Below, piece by piece: positions 1-7,516 of a DNA stretch of 48,825 nucleotides. The DNA is from Solihabitans fulvus (lineage in GTDB: Bacteria > Actinomycetota > Actinomycetes > Mycobacteriales > Pseudonocardiaceae), in assembly GCF_008386585.1 (NCBI RefSeq), contig NZ_VUOB01000041.1:391616-440440 (forward strand), read 5' to 3'. Numbering within the stretch: the first letter of the stretch is position 1; each line of letters begins with the position of its first letter. Under the pieces are notes generated by a model. The model ran no database searches, was not told the origin of the DNA, and saw nothing but the letters and a program-made list of their open reading frames with translations. Both the position numbers and the translations under genes were made by a program.

Positions 1-93
1 CCCGGCGAACACACGGAGGCCGTGCTGACGGAGGAGCTGGGCATGTCGGCCGAGGACATCGAGAGGCTGCGGACGGCCCGGGTCATCGCCTGA
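1..93 (+). CDS. CaiB/BaiF family CoA-transferase, C-terminal fragment
   Basis: Only the last 30 codons lie in the window, read in frame 1 to the TGA at 91-93. The visible tail contains GEHTEAVLTEELGMSAEDI followed by a short leucine/arginine helix. This is the characteristic C-terminus of class III (CaiB/BaiF) CoA-transferases, where a G-x-H-T motif precedes an L-x-E-L-G turn. Enzymes of this family move CoA between carboxylic acids through an aspartyl-CoA intermediate; the catalytic Asp would lie upstream of the window, so substrate cannot be judged. A hairpin follows six bases after the stop. Family assignment rests on this short motif alone. Confidence 0.7.
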   Translation, partial: PGEHTEAVLTEELGMSAEDIERLRTARVIA

Positions 94-98
94 GTCGA

Positions 99-123
99 CC
101 CGGAATCGCCTGAGGCGACCGGG
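99..123 (+). terminator. hairpin after the CoA-transferase gene
   Basis: The arms cccgg (99-103) plus tcgcc (106-110) pair with ggcga (114-118) plus ccggg (119-123) around a tga loop, with an aa bulge. It starts 5 bases after the stop codon. No T-run follows, which is usual for actinomycete terminators. Confidence 0.5.
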
Positions 124-380
124 AAAGGGTTCTCGCGCTGGGGATACCTAGATCTTCGACAGTCGCGAGGGCAGTCTTGAGCGGCCGATCGGGTGATCCA
201 CGACGTCGCACCCCGTGATCCACGAGGCCCTTTGCCGGGTGTTGACCCCCGCGGGTGCGGCCACTCGTGGGACTCCGGCGTGTTTGCGTCCCACCGGACG
301 GGTGAATGAGGGACCATGTCGGGGACGTGTCTGCCCTGAGGTCGGCACGCCCGGCTTGTGGACCAACGGAGAGGGTTCCC

Positions 381-542
381 GTGAACACGAAGAAGGTGGT
401 GGTGCTGGCGGTGGTTGCGCTGGCGCTCTTCCTCCTCATCACCCGCCCGCAAGAGTCGGCCAGTGGTGTCCACAACGTGCTGAACGGGCTCAAGCAGGGT
501 GCCGAGGCGATCCTGACGTTCATCAAGAGCCTGTTCGCCTGA
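381..542 (+). CDS. small conserved membrane-anchored protein (53 aa)
   Basis: The GTG at 381 has a ggagagg ribosome-binding site at 369-375. The product begins with VNTKK, followed by a hydrophobic helix (about residues 6-21, rich in V/L/A and ending LLITRP), then an amphipathic tail ending in FIKSLFA. This suggests a single-pass membrane protein with a short C-terminal tail. Tiny proteins of this layout are widespread in actinomycetes and have no assigned function. An in-frame ATG at 306 would add 25 residues but has no comparable ribosome-binding site. The gene stands alone and is followed by a strong hairpin. Confidence 0.65.
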   Translation: MNTKKVVVLAVVALALFLLITRPQESASGVHNVLNGLKQGAEAILTFIKSLFA

Positions 543-552
543 CCTTCCCCGT

Positions 553-581
553 CGGCCGGTCACCGCGTCGGTGACCGGCCG
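553..581. terminator. bidirectional terminator
   Basis: A perfect 13-bp stem (553-565 with 569-581) with a 3-base cgt loop lies between the 3' ends of the convergent small membrane protein gene and VOC gene, so it can serve both strands. Confidence 0.75.
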
Positions 582-622
582 TCTCGACTGTGTCGACCGC
601 GCCTGGTCGGTCGACCGGAGCG

Positions 623-1012
623 TCAGTACGACTGGAGTTCGACCAGGTTCCCGTCGGGGTCGCGCAGGTGCGCCGTGCGGATGTTCGGGCCCCACTCCGG
701 GCGGTCGGTCGCCTCGACGACGACCTCGACGCCGTGCGCCCGCAGCGCGGCCAGCCTCGCGTCCACGTCGTCGACCCGCAGCACCAGCATCGTGCGGTCC
801 TGGGCGGGCGCGTCCGCCGGCAGGCCGTCGGTGCCGACCGTGCGCGCCAGGAAGCCCCGGTCTATGAGCACGAAGGCGGCTTCGTCCGCGATGTCGAAGT
901 TCGCGTAGTAGTCCCCGATCACCTTGGTCGGTTCGAAGCCGAGTTGGTCGCGGTAGAACCGGACACACTCCGCGAACCTGGACACCAGCAGTCTCGGGTA
1001 GATCGCATCCAC
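623..1012 (-). CDS. VOC family (glyoxalase/bleomycin-resistance-like) protein
   Basis: This 129-residue protein has the single-module vicinal-oxygen-chelate layout. It opens with MDAIYPRLLVSRFAECVRFY and LGFEP, has a central LRVDDVDARLAALRAHGVEVV segment, and ends with the hallmark LRDPDGNLVELQSY strand. Family members bind a metal and act as dioxygenases, isomerases, or antibiotic-binding or thiol-transfer proteins. The substrate cannot be told from sequence; the DPDGN..E ending is shared by most. It is monocistronic, convergent with the upstream small gene and divergent from the next. Its 5' region is the 317-base gap to 1329. Confidence 0.85.
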   Translation of the reverse strand: MDAIYPRLLVSRFAECVRFYRDQLGFEPTKVIGDYYANFDIADEAAFVLIDRGFLARTVGTDGLPADAPAQDRTMLVLRVDDVDARLAALRAHGVEVVVEATDRPEWGPNIRTAHLRDPDGNLVELQSY

Positions 1013-1329
1013 GTGCTTGCTCCTTGCCGTCGCGCCGCCGCGTGGCCGGTTTCCCGGCCTGCCAACGGATCTCCGAAAAACAGTGGGATCCTACCCATTA
1101 TTGGACGGCCCCGCGTTGAGTGGCCGGCCTCGCGGGCACTTGTTGACTCGGCGGTAGCTAGGGGTGACGCAGCGTGAGCGAGACGTACTGTGCTTGGACC
1201 TTTCGGGTGGATGTGAGCCTATAACGCCCTGGTAACGGCAGTTACTCGAAAGCTGGGGCTAGCGAGTTGTCGGTGCACCGCAATACGGTGCGCTGCATTG
1301 GCTGATCTTCGGCCGACGAGGAGGCATGC
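1013..1329. other. intergenic region between divergent genes
   Basis: No gene is supported here. It must hold the promoters of the leftward VOC gene and the rightward gene at 1330. Near the latter there is a small hairpin (gcaccg 1275-1280 pairing with cggtgc 1286-1291, loop caata) in the probable leader. A good ribosome-binding site (gaggagg, ending at 1324) precedes ATG 1330. I see no convincing -35/-10 pair. Confidence 0.5.
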
Positions 1330-1818
1330 ATGGTCGAGGACTCCGGGGTCGACGAGCTGCTGAAGCAGTGGGCGGCCGAGCGGTCAGATGACGCCGAGTT
1401 GCAGGAGGTGAACCGGATCAAGAACGTGTGGCTCGCCGAAGGGCCGCCCGTGGCTCCGGGGATCCCGGTGCAGCGGGCGCGGGGCGGTGCGCGGGGCCTG
1501 GTCAAGGTCGAGTCGGCGGATCCCGCCTACCTGGCTGCGATGCGGCTGCGGGCCCCCGAGGTGCCGGTGGAGCTGCTGGCCGCCGCCGCGAGCTGGTGGC
1601 AGTTGGTCGGCGACGTCACCGAGGCGGCGCAGTGGTGGGACGCGGGAATCAGCCCGTTGGACCAGCGCGCGCTCGACTACCGGGCGGCCGGCCTCACGCC
1701 GGCGGACCTCGGGCGTCGGCTCGGCCCGATGACGGTGCTCCAGCACCTGCGTCGGGGCAGCGCGGCGGCGTGGTGCGTGGCGAGGCTCCAGCGGCAGCGT
1801 CGCGACGGCGTGGCTTGA
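1330..1818 (+). CDS. hypothetical protein (162 aa)
   Basis: The ATG at 1330 follows a gaggagg ribosome-binding site. The product is soluble, without signal peptide or membrane segment. Features seen: an acidic N-terminal helix (MVEDSGVDELLKQWAAE), a proline-rich linker around residues 38-52, a Trp-rich helix (ASWWQLVGDVTEAAQWWDAG, about residues 87-106), and a basic C-terminal half in which AGLTPADLGRRLGPMTVLQHL resembles a helix-turn-helix-like segment. That resemblance is weak and I do not assign DNA binding. Codon use matches the neighbours. I do not recognise a family. Confidence 0.6.
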   Translation: MVEDSGVDELLKQWAAERSDDAELQEVNRIKNVWLAEGPPVAPGIPVQRARGGARGLVKVESADPAYLAAMRLRAPEVPVELLAAAASWWQLVGDVTEAAQWWDAGISPLDQRALDYRAAGLTPADLGRRLGPMTVLQHLRRGSAAAWCVARLQRQRRDGVA

Positions 1819-2040
1819 GTTCGGCGGTACCCAGCTGGTGGTCGGAAGGCTCTGGCAGGGCTCGGCACGGTCGAGCCCGCCGGAACTCGTAGGGATTCCC
1901 GTTGTGGCGGGCCGCCGCTTCCCCCGGCGGCTCCAACGGCGCGGATCTGGGCAGGACCGGTCCGGCCGCGCGACTGTGGCGCTGGACACCGGTCACGTCC
2001 CACCCCGCGTGGTTGACGCCGTGCGTCGGTCCGGTCACCG

Positions 2041-2100
2041 CGCAGTCGGCCACTGCGCAGTCGGCGACGGCGCAGTCGGCGACGGCGCGTTCGGGCGGCG
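2041..2100. repeat. four-unit 15-bp tandem repeat
   Basis: Units begin at 2041, 2056, 2071 and 2086. The first three share cgcagtcggc, and units two and three are identical (cgcagtcggcgacgg). The fourth has diverged. The array ends 17 bases before the GTG start of the LprD-like gene, so it lies in that gene's leader or promoter. Confidence 0.75.
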
Positions 2101-2117
2101 GTGTTAGCGTCAGGGAC

Positions 2118-2609
2118 GTGCGCGGCAGTCTGGTCACCCCCAAGCGGCTCATGCTGGCCGCGTTGTGTGCCGTGTGCCTGCTCGCCTGCTGCGGGCTCGC
2201 CTGGTGGCAGTGGACCCGGTTCGAGTCCGCCAGCGGCACGTTCCAGAACCTCGGCTATGTGTTGCAGTGGCCCCTGTTCGGGCTGTTCCCCGCGTTCATG
2301 GTGTGGCGGATGCGCAGGCTCGCGGCCCAGAACCGGGCCAAGGACCAAGCCGAGGATCAGGCCAGGGATCTGGCCGAGGCTGCCGACAGGGCCGTCGCCG
2401 GTCCTGCCGAGTCCAGGGAGAACGCCGAGTCGCGGGAGAACGCCGTAGCGGCCCCCACGGCCTCCGTGTCGAGGCCCGCCGCGCCGTCCAAGGCGATCGC
2501 CGCCAGGGCCGCTGTCCGGTCCGTCACGGACGACGAGGACGCGGAGATGGCGGCCTACAACCGCTACCTCGCCGAACTCAACGCGCAGGACGAGCGCCGT
2601 GCGGGCTAG
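2118..2609 (+). CDS. LprD-like conserved actinobacterial membrane protein
   Basis: The 163-residue product has two hydrophobic stretches, at about residues 10-30 (MLAALCAVCLLACCGLAWWQW) and 44-58 (VLQWPLFGLFPAFMVW). The intervening W-x-R-F-E-S-A-S-G-T-F-Q-N-L-G-Y sequence is typical of the mycobacterial LprD (Rv1343c) group. A charged Ala/Glu-rich cytoplasmic segment follows, ending YNRYLAELNAQDERR. The next gene is DUF3817, the same neighbour as in mycobacteria (Rv1342c), which strengthens the call. Here the two genes are separated by a 15-bp repeat array. GTG 2118 is preferred because the membrane domain begins right after it; an in-frame ATG at 1902 would add 72 low-complexity residues encoded across another repeat. 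Function unknown. Confidence 0.7.
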   Translation: MRGSLVTPKRLMLAALCAVCLLACCGLAWWQWTRFESASGTFQNLGYVLQWPLFGLFPAFMVWRMRRLAAQNRAKDQAEDQARDLAEAADRAVAGPAESRENAESRENAVAAPTASVSRPAAPSKAIAARAAVRSVTDDEDAEMAAYNRYLAELNAQDERRAG

Positions 2610-2613
2610 GCAG

Positions 2614-2885
2614 TACACATTGGTGCCCTGCACATCTGCGCGCCACACACCCGCGCACCACACACCCGCGCGCCACACATCTGCGCGCCACACACCTGTG
2701 CTCTGCACATCTGTTCGCCACACATCGGCGCGCTCCATACCTGTGCGCCACACATCGGTGCGGCACACACCTGCGCGCGCCACACCTGCGCGCTACATAC
2801 CTGTGCACCACACACCTGTGCCCTGCACATCTGTGCCGAACCTGTTCGCAGGACACACATTTGCAGGACACACATCTGTACCGCG
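2614..2885. repeat. degenerate 15-bp tandem array (about 18 units)
   Basis: Directly after the stop at 2609 the sequence cycles every 15 bases around a consensus like ctgcgcgccacacac (variants ctgtgcgccacacat, ctgtgcaccacacac). Phase is kept through nearly the whole array, with only substitutions between units. Because 15 is a multiple of 3, several frames stay open across it, which creates spurious Cys/Val/His repeat ORFs on both strands. It fills most of the gap between the LprD-like and DUF3817 genes. It lacks the conserved-repeat/unique-spacer layout of CRISPR. Confidence 0.85.
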
Positions 2886-2960
2886 CGCGTCGTCCTGCCC
2901 AGCACAGCAACCAACAGCGCCGGCACGCACCGCGCCGGCCGGAGAAGCGGAGCACAGTCG

Positions 2961-3266
2961 ATGAAGGGTGCGTTGAGCCGGTACCGGGTCATGGCCTACG
3001 TGGTCGGAATCGGCCTGCTGGTCCTCGTCCTGGTGGCGATGCCGCTGAAGTACTTCGCCGACGCGCCGCTGCTGGTGCAGATCGTCGGGCCGGTACACGG
3101 TCTGCTCTACGCCATCTACCTCGCCCTCACCATCGACCTGGCGCTCAAGTCGCGGTGGTCGATCAAGGGCACGATCCTGGTCGCGCTCGCCGGCACCATC
3201 CCGTTCGTGTCCTTCTACGCCGAACGCAAGGTGACCGAGCGGGCGCGCGAGGGCGTTGCCCTGTAG
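2961..3266 (+). CDS. DUF3817 family membrane protein
   Basis: This 101-residue, three-helix membrane protein starts at ATG 2961 with a ggag-containing leader. Helices lie near residues 9-28 (VMAYVVGIGLLVLVLVAMPL), 39-58 (IVGPVHGLLYAIYLALTIDL) and 69-85. The GPVHG motif in helix 2 and the FYAERKV ending are DUF3817 signatures (Rv1342c-like). The role is unknown; the family is small, membrane-bound and common in actinobacteria. It follows the LprD-like gene in the same orientation but after a roughly 350-base gap filled with repeats, so co-transcription is uncertain. Confidence 0.85.
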   Translation: MKGALSRYRVMAYVVGIGLLVLVLVAMPLKYFADAPLLVQIVGPVHGLLYAIYLALTIDLALKSRWSIKGTILVALAGTIPFVSFYAERKVTERAREGVAL

Positions 3267-3319
3267 TCGTCCGCTCGGCCGTTGTCGTTTTCAATCGGAC
3301 TGCTTACCGAATCGGATCG

Positions 3320-3859
3320 CTAACCGAGCAACGAGCTCGCCCTGTGCTGCGGGTCCTCGCTGAGGAAATAGGCCCGGAATGCGGCGACCAGCTCGTGCAC
3401 GGACAGTTGACCGTCCTGGTCGACGTCGATCGCCTGGAATGCCTTCTCTGCGTCCGCTTCTGCGGTGCCCAGTGCGATCAGCAGCCGGATTCCTTCGGTC
3501 TTTTCGATCACGCCGTCACCGTTGGTGTCCGCGATGTCGACCAAAGCGAGCACGACCGGCTGGAACAGTTGGGTGTAGCCGTCGCTGTGGCCGAGGGTGT
3601 GCGCGGTCACCACGACCCGGAACTCCTCGACGCTGATCGGCCGGTAGACGTCTGGGTTGAGCAGGCCAGCCAGGCTGTCCCAGACGTTCAGGAGGTTGTT
3701 GATGAGCGTCGCGGCCTTCGGCGAGTCGGGCGACACGCCGAACTGCGCGAGGACGCCCCGAGCGGTGACGAACACGTCGCCCCGCTCGATCCAGCCGTTG
3801 TTGTCGTGGTCGAGGGTGTTGAACCGCTTGTCGAGTTTGTCGCTTGTCACAGTGGACAT
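3320..3859 (-). CDS. calerythrin-like EF-hand calcium-binding protein
   Basis: The 179-residue protein matches the size and plan of calerythrin, the sarcoplasmic-type Ca2+-binding protein known from Saccharopolyspora erythraea. Four EF-hand positions are visible. Loop 1 is at 17-28 (DHDNNGWIERGD, with Asp rather than Glu at position 12). Degenerate loop 2 is near 70-80 (PDVYRPISVEEF) and should not bind calcium. Loop 3 is at 111-122 (DTNGDGVIEKTE) and loop 4 at 145-156 (DVDQDGQLSVHE). An inactive second hand is also a feature of calerythrin. There is no signal peptide, so a cytosolic Ca2+ buffer or sensor is likely. It is monocistronic, with an agga ribosome-binding site before ATG 3859. Confidence 0.85.
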   Translation of the reverse strand: MSTVTSDKLDKRFNTLDHDNNGWIERGDVFVTARGVLAQFGVSPDSPKAATLINNLLNVWDSLAGLLNPDVYRPISVEEFRVVVTAHTLGHSDGYTQLFQPVVLALVDIADTNGDGVIEKTEGIRLLIALGTAEADAEKAFQAIDVDQDGQLSVHELVAAFRAYFLSEDPQHRASSLLG

Positions 3860-4198
3860 GGTTGAATTCCTAACCAGCTCGTCAAATAAAGGCAGGCATT
3901 GGTCACTCGCGGGAGTAGTTGCCCGGATTCGTTCGCAACGCCCGGCGGCAGCGCTGATGCAAGCGCATATCGGAGCTTAATGGAAGGCGTGATGTCGCGT
4001 CAGTACTCCATAGGAGTGCGGAGATAACAGGAATGCGGATACGGCAAATGCGCAATCCTATCGGTGGAATCGTTGGGCCGTCCGGTCGGAGAAATGCGTT
4101 CGCCGATGGCCGGCGTGCTGCGCGGGGTTGGCAGGCATGGGGCCGGCACCGCACCTATGCCGGAGGATCCGGCGCGTCCCACGTCACTGTGTGCTAGG
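3860..4198. other. intergenic region, 339 bases
   Basis: No supported gene. The part next to 3859 is AT-richer and should hold the promoter of the leftward EF-hand gene. A short perfect hairpin at 4159-4173 (gccgga, loop gga, tccggc) lies 26 bases past the 3' end of the leftward regulator gene and may be its terminator. Confidence 0.45.
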
Positions 4199-5167
4199 TC
4201 ACAGCCAGCCGGACCTGGCCGCCTGGATCCCCGCCTGGAACCGGGTCCGCGCCTCAAGCAGATCCATCAGCATCCGCACCCTGCGCTGCACCGTGCGGAT
4301 CGACACCCCGAGCTGACGGGCCATGCTCTCGTCGGTGAGCCCGGCCGCCAGCAGCACCAGCAGGTCCCGGTCGAGGTGCTGCGGCAGGACGTCGCCCGGC
4401 AGCGCGTGCTGCGGGTCCGGAATCGGCATCGCCCTGCTCCAGTGCAGCTCAAAGGTGGCGACGAGGGCGTCGAGCAGCAACGAGGGGCGGACGATCAGCG
4501 CGGACTCCAGCTCGGCGCCCGAGTACATCGGCACGAGCGCCCACCGGCTGTCGACCACGGCGAGCTTGAACGGCAGCTGCGGCAGCATCGCCGACCGCTC
4601 GCCCGCCTCCATCAGCGCGCTGATTCGGCTCAGTGCCTCGGCGTCGCGGAACTGCGCGCACTCGTAGATCACCCGCCACACCACTCCCCGCGCGATCAGG
4701 TCGAACTCGAACTCGTCGTCCGCCCTGCTGCTCTGCACGTGCGGGGACCGGTCGAAGACCAGCACCTGGTCCTTGGCGCCCGCGCGCATCTGCGACCACG
4801 CGCCCGCGATCGCGTCGCGCCCCATCACCACCTCGACCAGCTCGCTGGACCCGGCGCCCTCCTGGCCACGGTGGTAGCTGCGCATCAGCTCGGTGATCCG
4901 GAGCCTGGTGCGGCGCAGCTCCTCCTCGCGGCGCTGGAGCAGCGGCTCGACGCCGATGTCCGGGGCGACGGCCGTCCACCGGCCCGAGAGCTCCGCCGTG
5001 GTCTGTTCCGCGAGCCCGCGGTCGGCGAGCTCGGCGAGCGCCCTGGTGACGGTGGCGCGGTCCTTCGCCAGCTCGTCGCACAGCTCCCCGGTGGTGCGGC
5101 CGGGATGTTGCAGGAGCCGGAGGTACACGCCTTCGGCAAGATGGCTGACGCCAAGGGCTTCCAACAT
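4199..5167 (-). CDS. TrmB-type / LuxR-HTH transcriptional regulator
   Basis: The 322-residue protein has two DNA-binding-like ends. The N-terminus (MLEALGVSHLAEGVYLRLLQHPGRTTGELCDEL, then a second helix ATVTRALAELADRGL) is a winged helix of the TrmB type. The middle (VVMGRDAIAGAW ... QVLVFDRSPH) resembles the TrmB/phospholipase-D-like effector fold. The C-terminus (LLVLLAAGLTDESMARQLGVSIRTVQRRVRMLMDLL, about 268-303) is a LuxR/GerE-type helix-turn-helix. Such regulators are frequent next to secreted hydrolase genes in actinomycetes. It diverges from the G1 peptidase gene, so that promoter is its probable target (inference). A gggagg ribosome-binding site supports ATG 5167. Confidence 0.8.
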   Translation of the reverse strand: MLEALGVSHLAEGVYLRLLQHPGRTTGELCDELAKDRATVTRALAELADRGLAEQTTAELSGRWTAVAPDIGVEPLLQRREEELRRTRLRITELMRSYHRGQEGAGSSELVEVVMGRDAIAGAWSQMRAGAKDQVLVFDRSPHVQSSRADDEFEFDLIARGVVWRVIYECAQFRDAEALSRISALMEAGERSAMLPQLPFKLAVVDSRWALVPMYSGAELESALIVRPSLLLDALVATFELHWSRAMPIPDPQHALPGDVLPQHLDRDLLVLLAAGLTDESMARQLGVSIRTVQRRVRMLMDLLEARTRFQAGIQAARSGWL

Positions 5168-5265
5168 GCGCCGCGCCTCCCGTCCATCGCACGCCGGCCG
5201 TCCGGCGCCAGGCTCGTCGGCGCCCGCTAAGCACGCCCGAGAAACGTCCCACTGTCCGTTTTTCG

Positions 5266-5294
5266 TTGACGTGTTTCGGCCACCTTCGTTAACC
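5266..5294 (+). promoter_or_regulatory. putative promoter of the G1 peptidase gene
   Basis: TTGACG at 5266-5271, a 17-base spacer, then TTAACC at 5289-5294. It lies in the 259-base gap between the divergent regulator and the peptidase start at 5427, leaving a leader of about 125 bases. The -10 is imperfect. Confidence 0.4.
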
Positions 5295-5426
5295 CGTCAC
5301 CTGTGAGCATTCCCCCCTCGGCGTGCTTCTGGCCACGATTCGGTTGCCTCCCAACTACCCGGCCCGCCGCCGTCCCCTGCGATGTCCTCGGCGACGGGTC
5401 GCCCTGCGAATGAGGAGCAACAGTCG

Positions 5427-6182
5427 ATGAGCAGCAGAACCGCACGATTCGCCAGGGTGATCGGGCTCGCCTCGGTCGCGTTGGCCTGCCTCACCTTCGT
5501 CTCCCCGGCGGCGTCCGCCTCCGGCTACAACTACCGGTCCTACGCGCCGGCCGACGGCGTCTGGGGCGGCTACGTCGCCCAGGGCTCGGGGTTCACCACC
5601 ATCTCCGGCTCCTGGATCGAGCCGCAGGTGTCCTGCAACTCCGGCAACGACGTGTTCGCGCCGTGGGTCGGCGTGGACGGCTACGGCTCGGAGACCGTCG
5701 AGCAGACCGGCGTGGAGACCAACTGCTACAACGGTTCCCCGGCCTACCAGGCGTGGTACGAGATGTACCCGGCGCAGCCGGTGTACTGGAACGACCCAGT
5801 TGACGCCGGCGACCACATGACCGGCTCGGTCGTGGACAACGGCGGCGGCAACTACACGTTGACGCTGACCGACGACTCCAAGGGCTGGACCGAGACGACC
5901 CAGCAGTACCTCGGCGCGCAGGACGTCAGCGCGGAGGCGGTCATCGAGTCGCCGTCGCAGAGCTACCCGTCGTTCTCGTCGCTCCAGTTCGAGAACGTGA
6001 CGGTCAACGGCCAGGCGTTCGACGCGTACAACCCGCAGGCGATCACCAGCGGCGGCTACGGTCCCGGCCCGATCAGCAACGGCTCGTTCACCATCACCCC
6101 CGGCGGGTTCGGCGCGCACGCCACGCACGCCAAGCACGGCGCGGGCACGCACCAGGGCGCCAGGCCGACGGTCAGGTACTAA
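5427..6182 (+). CDS. secreted G1 family (glutamic) endopeptidase
   Basis: The 251-residue preprotein starts at ATG 5427, preceded by gagga. A twin-basic N-terminus and hydrophobic core (VIGLASVALACLTFVSPAASAS) form a Sec signal peptide of about 32 residues. The mature part carries the eqolisin plan: SGSWIEPQVSC, then FAPWVGVDGYG with Gln93 in VEQTGVETNC, then Glu174 in AEAVIESPS. Gln and Glu are the catalytic dyad of G1 peptidases such as scytalidoglutamic peptidase. Known members are acid-active and pepstatin-insensitive, and several are bacterial. The C-terminus ends in a basic His/Gly/Lys tail. The upstream divergent TrmB-type regulator and the downstream streptogrisin suggest an extracellular proteolysis island. 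Confidence 0.88.
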   Translation: MSSRTARFARVIGLASVALACLTFVSPAASASGYNYRSYAPADGVWGGYVAQGSGFTTISGSWIEPQVSCNSGNDVFAPWVGVDGYGSETVEQTGVETNCYNGSPAYQAWYEMYPAQPVYWNDPVDAGDHMTGSVVDNGGGNYTLTLTDDSKGWTETTQQYLGAQDVSAEAVIESPSQSYPSFSSLQFENVTVNGQAFDAYNPQAITSGGYGPGPISNGSFTITPGGFGAHATHAKHGAGTHQGARPTVRY

Positions 6183-6242
6183 CCAACAGATCGCCAACTC
6201 CTTTAAGTGTTAAGGGCGTATTTGCCGAAGATGTGCCCTTGT

Positions 6243-6279
6243 GGCCTGCCGATCAGCCCAACAGGCTGGTCGGTAGGCC
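6243..6279 (+). terminator. strong hairpin between protease genes
   Basis: A 16-bp stem pairs ggcctgccgatcagcc (6243-6258) with 6264-6279, including two G-U pairs, around a caaca loop. It lies 60 bases after the G1 peptidase stop and 91 before the streptogrisin start, so the two proteases are probably transcribed separately. Confidence 0.65.
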
Positions 6280-6370
6280 GGACAAGGACTCCGCCCGGCC
6301 CGCGCCGCCGATGCGTCCCTGCAAGCGAATCGGCGGCGTACGCCCCTTTCCCCTGCGAAAGAAGAGTCAC

Positions 6371-7474
6371 ATGACCAAGGCACACACCATTCGCTGTCTG
6401 GCCGTGCTCGCGGCCACGGCGACCTCGTTCGCGCTGGCGATCCCGGCCGCGAACGCCGCCGATGGCGCCGAGTACTCGCCGAGCGTGCAGCGCGCAGCGG
6501 TGAACGCGCTGAGCGCGCACGCCGGCATCGGCGGCGACCAGGCGCTTCGCCATCTCAAGGCACAGCCGGCGATCAAGGCGCTTGGCACGCAGCTGACCAG
6601 CAGGCTCGGTGACCGGGCCGCCGGGTTCTTCCTCGACCCGAAGTCGGAGAAGCCCGTGGTGAACGTGCTCGACCCCGCAGCGGCGCAGACCGTGCGCGCG
6701 GCCGGCGGCACGGCGAAGGTCGTCCACCACACCAACGCCGACCTCAAGGCGGCCAAGGCGAAGCTCGACCAAGCGGCCGGCGTGCCGAACACGGCGTGGG
6801 GTATCGACCCGTCCACCAACCAGGTCGTGCTGACCGTGTCCGACGCCGCCAAGGGCGCCGGGCTGACGTCGCTGCTCGCCACCGCGGCGAGCCTCGGTGA
6901 CAAGGTGCGGATCAAGCACAGCACCGGCACGATTTCCACGCAGATCGCCGGCGGCGACGAGATCGACGCCCCGCAGTGGATCTGCTCGGCCGGCTTCAAC
7001 GTGAACCGGGGCGGGCAGAACTACATCATCACCGCGGGCCACTGCACCCAGGGCGGCCCGAGCTGGTCGGGCATCGGCCCGTCGGTCGACTCCAGCTTCC
7101 CCGGCACGGACTACGGCCTGATCCAGAACGACTCCGGCGACGCGCCCGGTGTCGTCGACCTGTACAACGGCTCGACCCAGACCATCACCAACGCCGGCGA
7201 CGCGCAGGTCGGTGAGCAGGTCTGCAAGAGCGGCCGGACCACCAACCTGACCTGCGGCACCGTGCAGGCCCTGAACCAGACCGTCGACTACGGCAACGGC
7301 GACGTCGTCAACGGCCTGATCCAGACCGACGTCTACTCCGACCACGGTGACAGCGGTGGCGCCCTGTTCGACGGCGGCACCGCTCTTGGCACGGTCTCCG
7401 GCGGCGACTCCACCACGGACTACTTCCAGCCCGTGACCGCGGCCATCGGCGCGTACGGCGTCAGCCTGAACTAG
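6371..7474 (+). CDS. streptogrisin-type S1 serine protease (prepro-enzyme)
   Basis: ATG 6371 has a gaaagaagag ribosome-binding site. Of 367 residues, 1-29 are a Sec signal peptide (ending PAANA). About 30-195 are a propeptide of the alpha-lytic protease/streptogrisin kind, including the GDRAAGFFLD segment, which acts as a foldase in relatives. The mature domain starts near the IAGGDEI motif. Triad residues are visible: His224 (ITAGHC), Asp247 (TDYGLI) and Ser328 (GDSGG). Cys pairs flank His224 and lie at CKSGRTTNLTC. The S1 pocket type is not obvious from sequence. Secreted; a terminator follows directly. Confidence 0.93.
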   Translation: MTKAHTIRCLAVLAATATSFALAIPAANAADGAEYSPSVQRAAVNALSAHAGIGGDQALRHLKAQPAIKALGTQLTSRLGDRAAGFFLDPKSEKPVVNVLDPAAAQTVRAAGGTAKVVHHTNADLKAAKAKLDQAAGVPNTAWGIDPSTNQVVLTVSDAAKGAGLTSLLATAASLGDKVRIKHSTGTISTQIAGGDEIDAPQWICSAGFNVNRGGQNYIITAGHCTQGGPSWSGIGPSVDSSFPGTDYGLIQNDSGDAPGVVDLYNGSTQTITNAGDAQVGEQVCKSGRTTNLTCGTVQALNQTVDYGNGDVVNGLIQTDVYSDHGDSGGALFDGGTALGTVSGGDSTTDYFQPVTAAIGAYGVSLN

Positions 7475-7487
7475 TTCCGCACGGTGT

Positions 7488-7516
7488 CCGGCCGGACCGT
7501 CCCTCGGTCCGGCCGG
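7488..7516 (+). terminator. terminator after the streptogrisin gene
   Basis: A perfect 12-bp GC-rich stem (ccggccggaccg 7488-7499 with cggtccggccgg 7505-7516), loop tccct, begins 13 bases after the stop. Confidence 0.8.

Noticed and set aside
2614..2885. CRISPR array
   Set aside because: Units are 15 bases, degenerate and contiguous, with no spacers and no cas genes.
2165..3865. 566-codon plus-strand frame through the 15-bp array and DUF3817
   Set aside because: It crosses real genes in a wrong frame and is kept open by the 15-base repeat (a multiple of three); the repeat peptides show no other coding sign.
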